DNA from: Saccoglossus kowalevskii
Taxonomy: Eukaryota; Hemichordata; Enteropneusta; Harrimaniidae
DNA: 17,799 bases
Direction: 5' to 3'
Assembly (NCBI RefSeq): GCF_000003605.2
Contig: NW_003109097.1
Coordinates: 227,712-245,510, forward strand
In this document: piece after piece, positions 1 to 8,694 of the stretch
Numbering within the stretch: the stretch's first letter is position 1
Layout: every line of letters begins with the position of its first letter
Translations under genes and position numbers: made by a program
The notes under the pieces: model-generated
The model's database searches: none
Seen by the model: only the letters and a program-made list of their open reading frames with translations
What the model was told of the DNA's origin: nothing

Positions 1-145
1 GAAAATAAAATCCAGCGAATAAACTTTTTTTTCTATATTTCACATTAAACTCATCAAAAATCAGTGAAAATAAATTCCATACAAAACGCCCAAAAAGTTA
101 TTTCAGCGAAAATTAATTCCAGCGAAAATAAAGTATTCCACAGTA
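1..145 (+). mobile_element. MITE family A, copy 1, cut by the window edge
   Basis: The sequence is nearly the same as the last 145 bases of the complete copy at 13880-14089. Shared features are AAAATCCAGCGAAT, the CATCAAAAATCAGTGAAAAT core and the terminal ATTCCACAGTA. The left inverted repeat lies outside the window. The element ends at a TA (144-145) and directly abuts a fragment of family B, so it appears inserted into that element. Confidence 0.7.
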
Positions 146-183
146 TTCCCGCACGTGTACAGGTGACGACCCTCTCTGCTAAG
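146..183 (-). mobile_element. Terminal fragment of MITE family B
   Basis: TTCCCGCACGTGTACAGG followed by TGACGACC matches the terminal arm of copy B1 (about 1972-1999, TTCCCGCGCGTGCGCAGG then TGACGAAC). It begins exactly where family A ends, which supports a nested insertion. Confidence 0.5.
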
Positions 184-1232
184 CCTATACGGAGTAACTA
201 AGTTAGCTTTTTTCATCAACACATTTAGTAGCTAAGGAACCTGATACCACATGCGGACTTGAACAATGGGTATTGGGAACTATAGTAACTAAAATTTAAA
301 GGACGAAATGAAACGATATGAACAGTGCGGTTTTCTTCGGAATGCAGATTATCTTCACATAAGAAGTTGTTTCCCTGGTTATTGTCATTACAGTGCTTTA
401 TTTTTGACAAATTTGAAAAAAATACCTTTTATAAGTGTGAATACATTAAGTAAAAATGGAGAACATCTCCCAATTAGGAGACATTTACCACACTTTTCCT
501 GTATGAAAAACAAAGCAAGAACATTTTTTTTAAAATGAATTTGTTTCGACCAACGTAGATTTTGCTGTTTGGTTGTGCATGGACTTAGTAAATTGCGCAT
601 TTTTTGGTTATCTCCGTATTGAGGGATTGTCTTCTGATCGAGACCTATGTTTGTTCCCTGATGATAATCTTGATATTTTAATGGCATTCATGTTGAATAG
701 GAGGCAGTGACATGATTCAAATCCGGGCCCGTTACCATGAATACTAAGTTGATTTCGACAAAACAAATGGATAGTATTCATTTGGTAGATTCGTAGATGA
801 ATCACAATGACAACACATTTCAGTAGTGTCCGGCGTCAAAATTTTCTCTCAAGATCTAATGTATGTTCTATGTTCCAGTTCTCATCCCAGCTCTCGCGTT
901 GTGCATGTTTCAAAGAGCATCATAACATTCTTCTATACTACTATAGAATGTAAATTACAGAGACTGTTCGACTAATAGACCGCCTATTGTATTTTGGATA
1001 TTCATGCCTATCAAATGTCTATACGAGGTCCTTCAACAAGGCTTTGGGGGGAGGTACATCTGTAAAGAAAATAAACACAATATTTATCAATTGTATTGCC
1101 AGTCAATTTTTATACAATTTGGTCACCACTCGTTTTTTTCCCCGAACCTCGGGGAACTTGGCTGATATTAGGATATGTAACCTGGCGGGTTAACACGAGT
1201 ATCCAACAAAAAAAACGCAGTACAATTAGCTG
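184..1232. other. Non-coding stretch, no gene assigned
   Basis: Both strands were read. The ORFs are short and have no recognisable motifs. Two possible minus-strand splice acceptors (AG at 500-499 and at 290-289) could serve the terminal exon of the membrane gene. Confidence 0.4.
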
Positions 1233-1407
1233 CGCCCTCTAGCGACAACGCGTTTTTGTGGGGTGCATGTGTGACGTAACGTCGATATTGTTTTGATCTT
1301 GACGTCATCTCCCAAACTAATTTGAGAGAATTACTATAACGACTACACAGCCAAAACAATTGCCGCTTCATTTTGACGTCACGGAAGCACGTTGTCGCTA
1401 GAGGGCG
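1233..1407. mobile_element. MITE family C, 175 bp, with 18-bp perfect inverted repeats
   Basis: CGCCCTCTAGCGACAACG at 1233-1250 is matched exactly, as its reverse complement, at 1390-1407. The interior carries TGACGTAA (1272-1279) and two perfect CRE palindromes TGACGTCA (1300-1307 and 1374-1381). No transposase is encoded and I could not define a target-site duplication. Only one copy is in the window, so the mobile nature is inferred from structure. Confidence 0.6.
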
Positions 1408-1618
1408 GTGCTTTTTAGAAGTATCATATTGTAACATTGGATATTGGTAAGGATGTAAACAGTGCATGTAAACAGAACGAAGCAAATGGGCTACAATAAT
1501 CATGCGCAGTGGAGAAATGAAACAAACGAACAAAGCTTATGCAAATGAAAAGTATGCAAATGAATAATTAACAATTTTGAACTGCTTACAAAATACAACT
1601 AAGGTCACGACAACTCAC

Positions 1619-3100
1619 CTTCTCCTCGCTGTGCTGCTGCCTTTCTTCGTTGCTGTTCTTCAAATGCCTGATCCCTGAACGAGGCCATTGATAAGTTATG
1701 CCTGTATTTATAAAGATAGTAAGCGAACACAACGACGCAGAAAAAACCAGCACCTGTGATATAATGCACAGTGATTAATCAGTATTTCTACAATCAAATA
1801 TGAAAACCTGGCTTGTCGACATATTAAAGCTAGGGGTTCGGGTTTCGTCATATTCGTATGTCGCAGCCTGTCGTAGCATAGCGTTTTTTTGTGTGTGTTT
1901 TTTACAAATAAGCGTCTACCTTTGAGCTTTTGTGTTTTAGCGTGTGTTGTGTGTAGTCGCTTGTGACTCAATTCCCGCGCGTGCGCAGGTGACGAACCCC
2001 CCCCCCCCCGCTTTTGAAGTTGTTTTGCCGGCAATTTTTAATGACTTTGTTAAAAATCTAATTTGAAAATTATAAATAGCTATGTTAAATTCAAGTTGTT
2101 TTGCGAGGACTGGTTTGTCAAGCTTGACTGCTGTAAAATACTTTAATTTCGCTTTGAATTCATTTTAGCTATTTTTGCTGAAGGAATTATTCGGAGAATA
2201 TAAAATCCAGCGAATATACCTTTATTCCTATATTTTACATTCATCTCGTCAAACATAAATAAAAATAAGTTCCATACAAATACCCAAAAAATCTTTTTTC
2301 AGTAAAAATTAATTCCAGCTAAAATGTAATTTATTTGATCATTCGAAGTCACTTGGCGTTAATTGGTGCACGTTGCGCACAGGTCAAACTCATGATTTCC
2401 ATTATAGCGTAGGAGAGTACAGTGGATTGTGGGAAAATCAATGTTTATCAACACATGCGCGGTGAGACGACCACTGTTCCAAGCGACGATAAAAACACAC
2501 GCTAAAAACGCAAAGGCTCATTTATAAACAACGATACTGGCGCATGCGCAGCTGACGACTCCACCGCTTTAAAATTCGACATTCACGAGTTGATTTTAGC
2601 GCATCTGGCTGTCAGAGAAATAAGCAAAAGTAAAAGCAAGCGTTGTAGCAGAACTCTATACAGTATATACAGTAGAAGAGAAAATGGCGAGTGATTGACG
2701 TAGTATGCAGTGGTCTTGAACGGCAGATACTGATGATGTAGTACACATTATCCATGGTCACGATTGATCTTATATTTTGACTGACCTACTTTTGATTTAT
2801 ATCGTCAGCTTCGATGTGGCTCCACTATCGGCATCACCACTGATATTATGAACGACAAAGAAGAGATTGACTGCAGTCAAACTAACATCAACAAAAGGTC
2901 ACCGGGATAAGAGCGATTTTGGCGTTACCTAAAAAAAGGATGCCCAACCAGAAATAGCCTTGAAATCTCGTCCAGCCGATTCCTTCAATTGGCCAGCCGA
3001 TCCACAGAAACCATCCTCCCATACCGAAGAGCACCGGCATTAAAGCCAGTGTGCATGCCAATGATATGGCAACTGAGTTCAGTTGGCCGTTGCAAACCAT
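1619..3100 (-). CDS. Unidentified small two-pass membrane protein, partial (last exon unresolved)
   Basis: Exon 1 is 3100-2929 and exon 2 is 1753-1619. The donor is TTAG|GTAACG, the acceptor ATATCACAG|GTGCTGG, and the next donor a consensus AAG|GTGAGT (last exon base 1619). Exon 1 ends with one base of a codon and exon 2 supplies the other two, giving Gly58, so the join is in frame. The ATG has A at -3, G at +4 and an in-frame TGA upstream. The 102 residues visible hold one hydrophobic stretch (about 9-40, Trp-rich: GMGGWFLWIGWPIEG) and a second (about 49-72, containing AGFFCVVVFAYYLYKYR). A charged tail follows (FRDQAFEEQQRRKAAAQRGE). The basic residues after the second segment suggest a hairpin with both ends in the cytosol. 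Exon 1 is clearly richer in GC than its surroundings. Two possible terminal exons lie to the left: acceptor at 499, giving a 4-codon end, and acceptor at 289, giving a 29-residue end. The true one may be outside the window. I cannot name the family. Confidence 0.55.
1824..2017 (-). mobile_element. MITE family B, copy 1
   Basis: It is bounded on the left by TTAAAGC (1824-1830) and on the right by a degraded GCTTTTGA. The inner arm GCGCAGGTGACGAA is followed by a run of 13 C (1997-2009). The interior on the minus strand shares CACACGCTAAAA, the AAGCTC segment and GGTAGACGCTT with copy 3. The right-hand TTAA has decayed to TTGA. It lies in the intron of the membrane gene. Confidence 0.6.
2131..2333 (+). 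mobile_element. MITE family A, copy 2 (diverged)
   Basis: CTGTAAAATACTTTAATTTC matches the left arm of copy 3, and the shared AAAATCCAGCGAATATA and ATTAATTCCAGC segments follow in the same order. The right terminus has decayed. It is more diverged than copies 1 and 3, hence probably older. It lies in the intron of the membrane gene. Confidence 0.6.
2463..2572 (+). mobile_element. MITE family B, copy 2 (left end degraded)
   Basis: AAGCGACGAT, AACACACGCTAAAAA, GCAAAGGCTCAT and the right arm GCGCATGCGCAGCTGACGAC match copy 3. The right end is GCTTTAA, with TTAA at 2569-2572. The left arm is rearranged: ATGCGCGGTGAGACGACC stands in the wrong orientation, so the left boundary is approximate. Confidence 0.55.
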
Positions 3101-4538
3101 AGTCGTTGTTAAAGAGATGGTGATTTTATAGCGTCATCATGCATGAAGACTATCATCACAGTACATTTGTAATCCTGTTTCTGGACAGCGCCATTAACGG
3201 CTAGATTTTGAAATACCTACGTTTATGGCAGCAAGTTCTCCTTTCCGCGGTGTGCACAAATTGTGAAAGATGATACCAGAGCGATACGACCGTCTACCAT
3301 ATCTACGATACTATAGACCGATTTGATACCAAAGGTGCATGTTACTGTTTTCCTCCACAACACAACACAACTTGAAAGAATAGATTTTGATTACAGAAAA
3401 CCCTTAAATGTTATAACTCAGTCTTACGACAAAAGAGAGAAAGAAGAGGTGCTTCCGATATTTTGGTATTTTTAACATTGATAGAAAAGACATTAGATGT
3501 GAATATTCGTAAATTCAATACGTTAAACTGAGACAAATTTCTGGGGTCATCAATTGTTGGTCATCAGTTAGAGAGAATTTAGCGTGTCTGTTACATGTTG
3601 GCATAGACTAACATGACTTGTGTTTCTTAAATAGTGTTTCATTATCGACTGTCAAAACAAAGTCTCTTTGTTTCTCTTTCACATACCGGTACATGTAATT
3701 CCACACACAGAACTCAACGACTTACTAACTATATTACCCGAATTTTCAATCTACCTTCATATATGGAAATTATGCCTACCATTTACGACAATGATTTTCC
3801 ATCCGGTCCGGTGAGCAATCACCGAATTTTACTCACAGATAATTTGCTCATCATTTACCAACTTCGATTTTTGAGATTGATATTCAAATTACGAGTATGA
3901 AATATAACATGTATATCTATTGTTAAAATTACAGACGATGACGTCATAGACAAGCAATGCCTACTATGTTTATAGCACGGCAACCATTGTAAAATAAGAT
4001 TGTCGGTGTTAACTAATCCACCCCTAGACTAGATATCTACAGTGTTTTGCAACATTTACGTACCGAGCCCGGTGTATTGCTTTAGTAATTGTTAACGACT
4101 TTTGCACTGCCTTCTAATTTGTGTAACCAGAGCGCGCTGTCATTGTCTGCTGGTGCATATGATTGACGATAACGTATATGATCACGATAACGTAATACCC
4201 CCGGCGTCGAGCCCACGGGACTGAATAAGTTGGGTGTGAGGTAGGGGTATTGCCAGTTACACTGTGTGTACATAGAGTTAAAAAAAAGACTCCACGGTGT
4301 GTATCACGCATGGCTGGTGCTAATTAAGTGTGTTGTCGTTGTCATCCAATCACGGTATCGTTTATTATCAATCAGATGAAAAAACGATTCGCACCGTAAA
4401 TACACCGTTCTGGCGTAGCGTGTAATGCCTGTGCGATGTACTAGTTTTCTGAGGGGTGGGGACGTGGCGCCCTTCAGGGTCGGTGTCTATAGAGGAACTG
4501 TGAATATTGGTACAAAGTTTGCGGCGCACATGTGCGAC
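3101..4538. other. Upstream region of the membrane gene, no gene assigned
   Basis: Only short ORFs without recognisable content are present. A perfect CRE palindrome TGACGTCA lies at 3939-3946. A CGCACATGTGCG palindrome lies at about 4525-4536. The promoter of the minus-strand membrane gene should be within the right-hand neighbourhood of 3100, but no clear core element was fixed. Confidence 0.4.
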
Positions 4539-4873
4539 ATAGTATAGTATAGTATATTTTATTTGACACTAAATAATATATTTTGTTACATTATCTGTGG
4601 CCAAAAGACATTAAATATAATAAAACACAAGTACACACACGAGACAAAAGAAAATACATAAATAACTAAAGTCTAAGTAAAATTACTTATAGTAAAATAG
4701 TATGCTGTCAATAAATTTGCTAGCACTATTGGCAATGAACCCATCTCTCGTATAGAAGTAGATTTAACGGGTAACCTAGCAACGCTTGTTGGTGTAGGTT
4801 TTTTTTTCAATGGTATTCTAATTAAAAGTCTATGCCACCTTGAAAACGAACTGTTTTCTTCAATAAATTTCAT
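4539..4873 (-). mobile_element. Possible degraded LINE 3' end
   Basis: On the minus strand a short reading frame (4873-4673) ends in STSIREMGSLPIVLANL, loosely like the C-terminus of LINE reverse transcriptases (basic/Arg, Gly, then Leu-Pro). An AT-rich stretch and AATAAA (4563-4558) follow, with three 5-bp units (complement of AGTAT, 4541-4556) at the end. Short tandem units after a poly(A)-type signal are common at LINE 3' ends. The protein likeness is weak and the rest of any element is absent. Confidence 0.3.
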
Positions 4874-4939
4874 ATTTATCCCACATATGTGATATATATT
4901 TTGTAATACATGTAGTTATTTAGTCTATACTGGGTGCAT

Positions 4940-5320
4940 TGAATCATAGTGGGGACACACCCCTATCAAACCGGAAGTCAGGTGCCCCACCCCATCGACG
5001 GTGTACTCATTGACGTAAGTAAAAACTTTATCGATGGTCAGTTTCATATACGGTCACCACGGTCACTGTTTGCATTCAAGTTTGCACCACTTGACTATGC
5101 AATCAGGGTGTCCAGTAAATCGAATAGATACTAGTACTACAAATGCATTGTGGGATAAACGAACCATTCGGAGTATTTCAGTCGCCATGGCACGACTCGC
5201 TGCGACCTTTGATGACGTAGGCGGACAAGACATATCACGCGACACTCCCTGCCCGAGAAACCTGCAAATTTATCGCTTCTATGATTGGTTACGTTTATTC
5301 ATTGAAAATACTCTAGTATA
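4940..5320. promoter_or_regulatory. Possible orphan promoter-like region
   Basis: This stretch is richer in CpG than its surroundings. It contains TCCCACAATGC on the minus strand (5154-5144, a STAF/ZNF143-like core), GCCATGG, a TGACGT half-site near 5213 and an inverted CCAAT box (ATTGG near 5284). Open frames on both strands have no recognisable product. No gene is attached to it, so function is inference. Confidence 0.25.
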
Positions 5321-5696
5321 ACATATATAAAGACAGTGACATGATATAATTTAAACAACCATAAAAAAATATTTACATACGAAAAATAAAAAATAAAATC
5401 CAATCTGTTAATGCGTTGTAGCGCTCAATATTTTCTAAACTTCGATTTAGACTAATCACAGTCACTCTACTGTGGACTAATTGACATTTGTTGCAATCTT
5501 CTGTACTAGTAATTTAAAGCGACAATCGGGTCTAATTGTTCGTGTTCCCTCTGTAATTAATTGCAAATAAATCTTACAAATTCAAACGAGAAAGGTCCGT
5601 GAAAGAGGCTCGACACACCGACAAGACATGGCAAAGCAAGCATCATCGGGTCTAGTCAGATATGGAAATGTTACTTTTTGACCGTGTGCCTTGTAA

Positions 5697-6068
5697 GAGG
5701 GGAGGCAAGGGGGTAGCTGGTACAGTTTTACGGGAAATAAAAAGGGCTTTTTACAATTTACAAGGAAAAAATACGTTTTTACAGTTTGCAGTGAAAAGTG
5801 AATTTTGCAGTGAATTGTGTCATCTAGTCGTTTTATAGTTTCGAAAATGTAATTTCCCTGGATTATTCTTTACGACTTTTTTTATGTAAATTCTTGTACG
5901 TACCGAGAAAAATGACACATTTTTACGGTGCAGTGTACGAAAAAATATTTGATTGATTACGTTGTACGCCTGTGGTTACAGAATTACGGAATTTATTTTT
6001 TCAATTTACGTTGTACGAACAAAAAAATATTGCTATTACGTTGAACGAAAATAACCCTTGCCCCCCCC
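5697..6068. mobile_element. MITE family G, about 372 bp, TTGTAA direct repeats
   Basis: The left arm GAGGGGAGGCAAGGG (5697-5711) pairs with the right arm CCCTTGCCCCCCCC (6055-6068). Identical TTGTAA hexamers flank both ends (5691-5696 and 6069-6074), consistent with a target-site duplication. The interior holds a degenerate series of about five units related to TTACGTTGTACG (5900-6050) and two TTGCAGTGAA units near 5783-5815. No protein is encoded. Confidence 0.55.
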
Positions 6069-6070
6069 TT

Positions 6071-7020
6071 GTAATTAAGTTTGATCAATATTCACAAACG
6101 CCGTATTCTGCTCTTTTCAGTTAAAAAATGAATCCTAGGCTAATACTGATACAGTGGTCAGCGTTCAACTTTGAACTCGTCGACACCGTGTCACCCACAT
6201 CGTCTTCCATCGTAATTAAATCACGCAAAGCCGAAATCATATCATCGTTGGGTGCCTGTGACCTTGGCAGTCAGAGACCTTCTGAAGTCAGAGAGACACC
6301 GTGTTACAGTGTTTGTTTGTGTTCCTTGCCAACTGCGTGACAGTACTTATGGCTCAAGGGCGAAACGCTACTACCCGGTGACGTCACACGTCAGTGCAAG
6401 TCAGGTTTCATGTGGTTTCAAGTTCCATTTGCGTCAACTGTGAATACGGTTACTGAAAAAGTAGTAACCTTGTACTGGGCACAAATCAAACCCAGGTGTG
6501 TTTAGCCTTATGCAGCGACGTTAAAAATACATTTCAACGCCATGCCATATACTAACTTACACCATGGAGGTAAAATAAACCTCAATGCTTACAAAGTTAC
6601 AACTTGACAATAAACTCGAAATAGTCGGGTAGTACGCAAAAATAAGCGAATATACTATAAATTGGTTGTCACCGTGACTATTTTCGGTGGACGGGCACTG
6701 TGAACATTTGTCCGCTAAATGTGCGTTCTTATTATTATAATTTATATCACAAAAATAAAATTGGATAGCAAAATAGCCGCGGCTTGTTTCTATTTAATCT
6801 GTAAACGTATTTGTTGATGTATATGGCAGCAGACGGTTCCATTTTTCAAGTTGGTGAAGGTTAACGAATTGTATTTTTTAAAAGCCAATGGAAATGGGGT
6901 ACGTTGTATCGTGATGAATTCATTCAGTTCGAATTGGCCGGGCATCCGGTGCTCCCGGATTCGGCCCAGGGCTCTTTACATCATAGAGTTGATATATAAG
7001 TAACATAATAGCAGTTTCCT
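6071..7020. other. Unassigned region with CRE palindrome
   Basis: The part at 6120-6440 is richer in GC and CpG and holds TGACGTCA at 6379-6386. The open frames on the plus strand are not recognisable. A short minus-strand frame starts with MEDDVGDTVSTSSK at about 6213 and stops near 6125, but has no convincing donor. No gene is claimed. Confidence 0.35.
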
Positions 7021-7023
7021 CTA

Positions 7024-7310
7024 AGGTAGAAACCTACTTCTAATTTTCGAGAAAGTTGGTCATAAATCGCATGACAATATTCATTTGTTTATTATGTACA
7101 ATCATGGAGATATTGTCCCACGAATTAACATTATTTTGTGTGTTAAAGTTATGTATTTTTGTCCTAATATTTTTTAAAAATTGTTATTTTCAGAACAATT
7201 CCAATATTAAAGAAAAGTTGCATTTTTGGAACTTTTTAAAACAAAGACTTTAAAAATAATTCAGGACAACAAAAAATACCCCATCATTAACAATATATGA
7301 TTTTTTTTTC
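7024..7310 (+). repeat. Dispersed repeat H, copy 1
   Basis: It shares ordered blocks with 7743-8016. These include GAGAAAGTTGGTCATAAATC versus GAAAAAGTTGGTAATAAATC, CATTATTTTGTGTGTTA in both, CAGAACAATTCCA in both, and TTAAAGAAAA in both. The spacing between blocks differs by indels. There are no clear inverted ends and no coding content. Confidence 0.55.
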
Positions 7311-7742
7311 ACGCATTACGAGATCAAATCAAAAACTCATTTCCGTAACTATTTTTTATTGTCGTTCTCGATCGCTACTGTGTTATTACAAGAACATACG
7401 ATATACACTACAAGTGAGTGAATCTGAGTCGAGTATTTCTAACTGCACGGAAACTGAACGACGATTTCACTGGTCGGATACTAAGACTTCGAACGTCACA
7501 AGTATCGAACTACATTCTGCGAGTGTAATCACTAATATTTTCAAAACAAGGATGAAGACGAGTCATGTACATACCTACAAATCTGCAAAGTTTCGGATTA
7601 TTTGATCGATACAAAATAGAAACAAATTAATTTAATGGACATGAACCGCGCACAACATTGTAAATAAATAAATATTTTTTTTAAAAATTAATTACAGTAA
7701 TTACAATTACTTGCTCGGGTTTTAATTTGTTTATTATTGACT
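7311..7742. other. Spacer between the two H repeats
   Basis: A 102-codon frame on the plus strand has no recognisable motif and no initiation or splice context. I see nothing else in the stretch. Confidence 0.35.
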
Positions 7743-8016
7743 TAAAGTAGAAGCCAACTCATAAATTTTGAAAAAGTTGGTAATAAATCGTCTGACAATT
7801 GTACCCACGGTACAATGAAATAGCATTATTTTGTGTGTTACAGTGACGTAATTTGAAAAACTTGTGTTAATATTTAAAAAAAAAAAATCAGAACAATTCC
7901 ACAGTGCACAATGTTAAAGAAAAATGGCATTTTATGACATTTTTTTAAACCCAGATTTTTTAAATAATTGAGGAAAACAGAACAAAACAAAACATTCACA
8001 ATGTATATTTTTTTCA
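7743..8016 (+). repeat. Dispersed repeat H, copy 2
   Basis: Direct-orientation partner of the 7024 copy, about 720 bases downstream, with the same block order. It is either a local duplication or two insertions of one family. It lies shortly before the STMND1 promoter region. Confidence 0.55.
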
Positions 8017-8299
8017 GCCTATGTCACCAACCTACAATTTGAGATATTATGGGAACCTATGGTAAAAGCGTTATAATACTGTCGACATGGCAACTACTAG
8101 TATTCATTTTCTCGAAAATTGGGCTGGTGATCCGGAAGTACAATCCATTGGAAAATGAATAGATTCTGGATATTTGCATTCATGAGTAGATTGCATTTTA
8201 AAAATAATACAATTTATGCTGAAGCTATATCCGTCCTTGTGGGGGCGCTCTCGGTGATCTTCGGATATATTCGACCTGTGTTCGCGCTTGTTATTTGTT

Positions 8300-8480
8300 G
8301 CTTGTTGGCTTGGAGCCCATGGCAACGAAGCTGGCCATGCAAATTGTTTACGTAGTGACGTTCCTAACCAATCAGCAATGCCGACATATCGGATATAGTC
8401 GTGAACGGCACTGTGTATCTTTATTATTCGAACGAATAGCCTGAGCTCATTCCTGTATGACAGCATAGGCAGCCACCTAA
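8300..8480 (+). promoter_or_regulatory. Probable STMND1 promoter with X-box-like and CCAAT motifs
   Basis: The sequence at 8313-8326 (GAGCCCATGGCAAC) matches 12 of 14 positions of the RFX X-box consensus GTHNYYATRRNAAC. A CCAATCA box (NF-Y type) lies at 8368-8374, and a CRE half-site (TGACGT) at 8356-8361. The stretch is richer in CpG than its surroundings and sits 220-390 bases before the start codon. RFX plus NF-Y sites are typical of cilium genes, which fits the gene downstream. I see no TATA box. The transcription start cannot be placed. A pyrimidine-rich tract ending in CCAG at 8671-8674 could be the acceptor of a 5' UTR intron, in which case the first exon would lie further upstream. 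Confidence 0.5.
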
Positions 8481-8694
8481 CCGAGCTGTGGATTTTATTT
8501 CGCTGTATTTTGTTCCCGAATTATCGTCTTTATAGGTGTGTGTCATCGGCATTCAGTGAGCTTCAAAAACAGTACATGGACTCATAAGGGACACACACAC
8601 GGTTCGTAGAACGACAGAACAAAACTAAGACCTTCTTTTCTCGAACGCCACCTTCCATTGCCATTTCCGTCCAGTGCACATTCATTCGATAAAC

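Larger units (their letters stand above)
1754..2928 (-). other. Intron of the two-pass membrane gene
   Basis: This is the phase 1 intron between the two hydrophobic exons. It contains MITE copies B1 (1824-2017), A2 (2131-2333) and B2 (about 2463-2572). The rest (2573-2928) shows no recognisable feature. Confidence 0.5.

Noticed and set aside
715-730. tRNA B-box-like GATTCAAATCC
   Set aside because: No A box at the expected distance and no cloverleaf could be formed.
1168-1533. 121-codon minus-strand frame
   Set aside because: It runs through MITE C and its flanks, has no recognisable motif and no splice or start context.
1997-2009. Run of 13 C (with similar G runs at 15589 and C runs at 6061)
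   Set aside because: Simple homopolymers, two of them at transposon ends or elsewhere in non-coding DNA. No G-quadruplex pattern with separated runs was seen.
3124-3130. TATAAAA on the minus strand before the membrane gene
   Set aside because: It lies only about 24-30 bases from the start codon, which would leave almost no 5' UTR. It is more likely part of the leader or chance.
4082-4311. Overlapping 63- and 65-codon minus-strand frames
   Set aside because: No motifs, no splice sites, and two frames open at once, which points to chance.
5626-5679. 17-codon plus-strand frame starting MAKQASSGLVRYG
   Set aside because: Good start context, but it is very short, has no donor before its stop, and sits just before MITE G. 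It is not supportable as a gene.
7056-7605. Plus-strand frames of 65 and 102 codons
   Set aside because: The first lies in repeat H. Both have biased AT-driven composition and no recognisable domain.
8674-8694. GTG-initiated extension of STMND1 exon 1 (HIHSIN before the Met)
   Set aside because: Animal nuclear genes start at ATG. The ATG at 8695 has a good context and gives the Met-Gly-Cys anchor conserved in the family.
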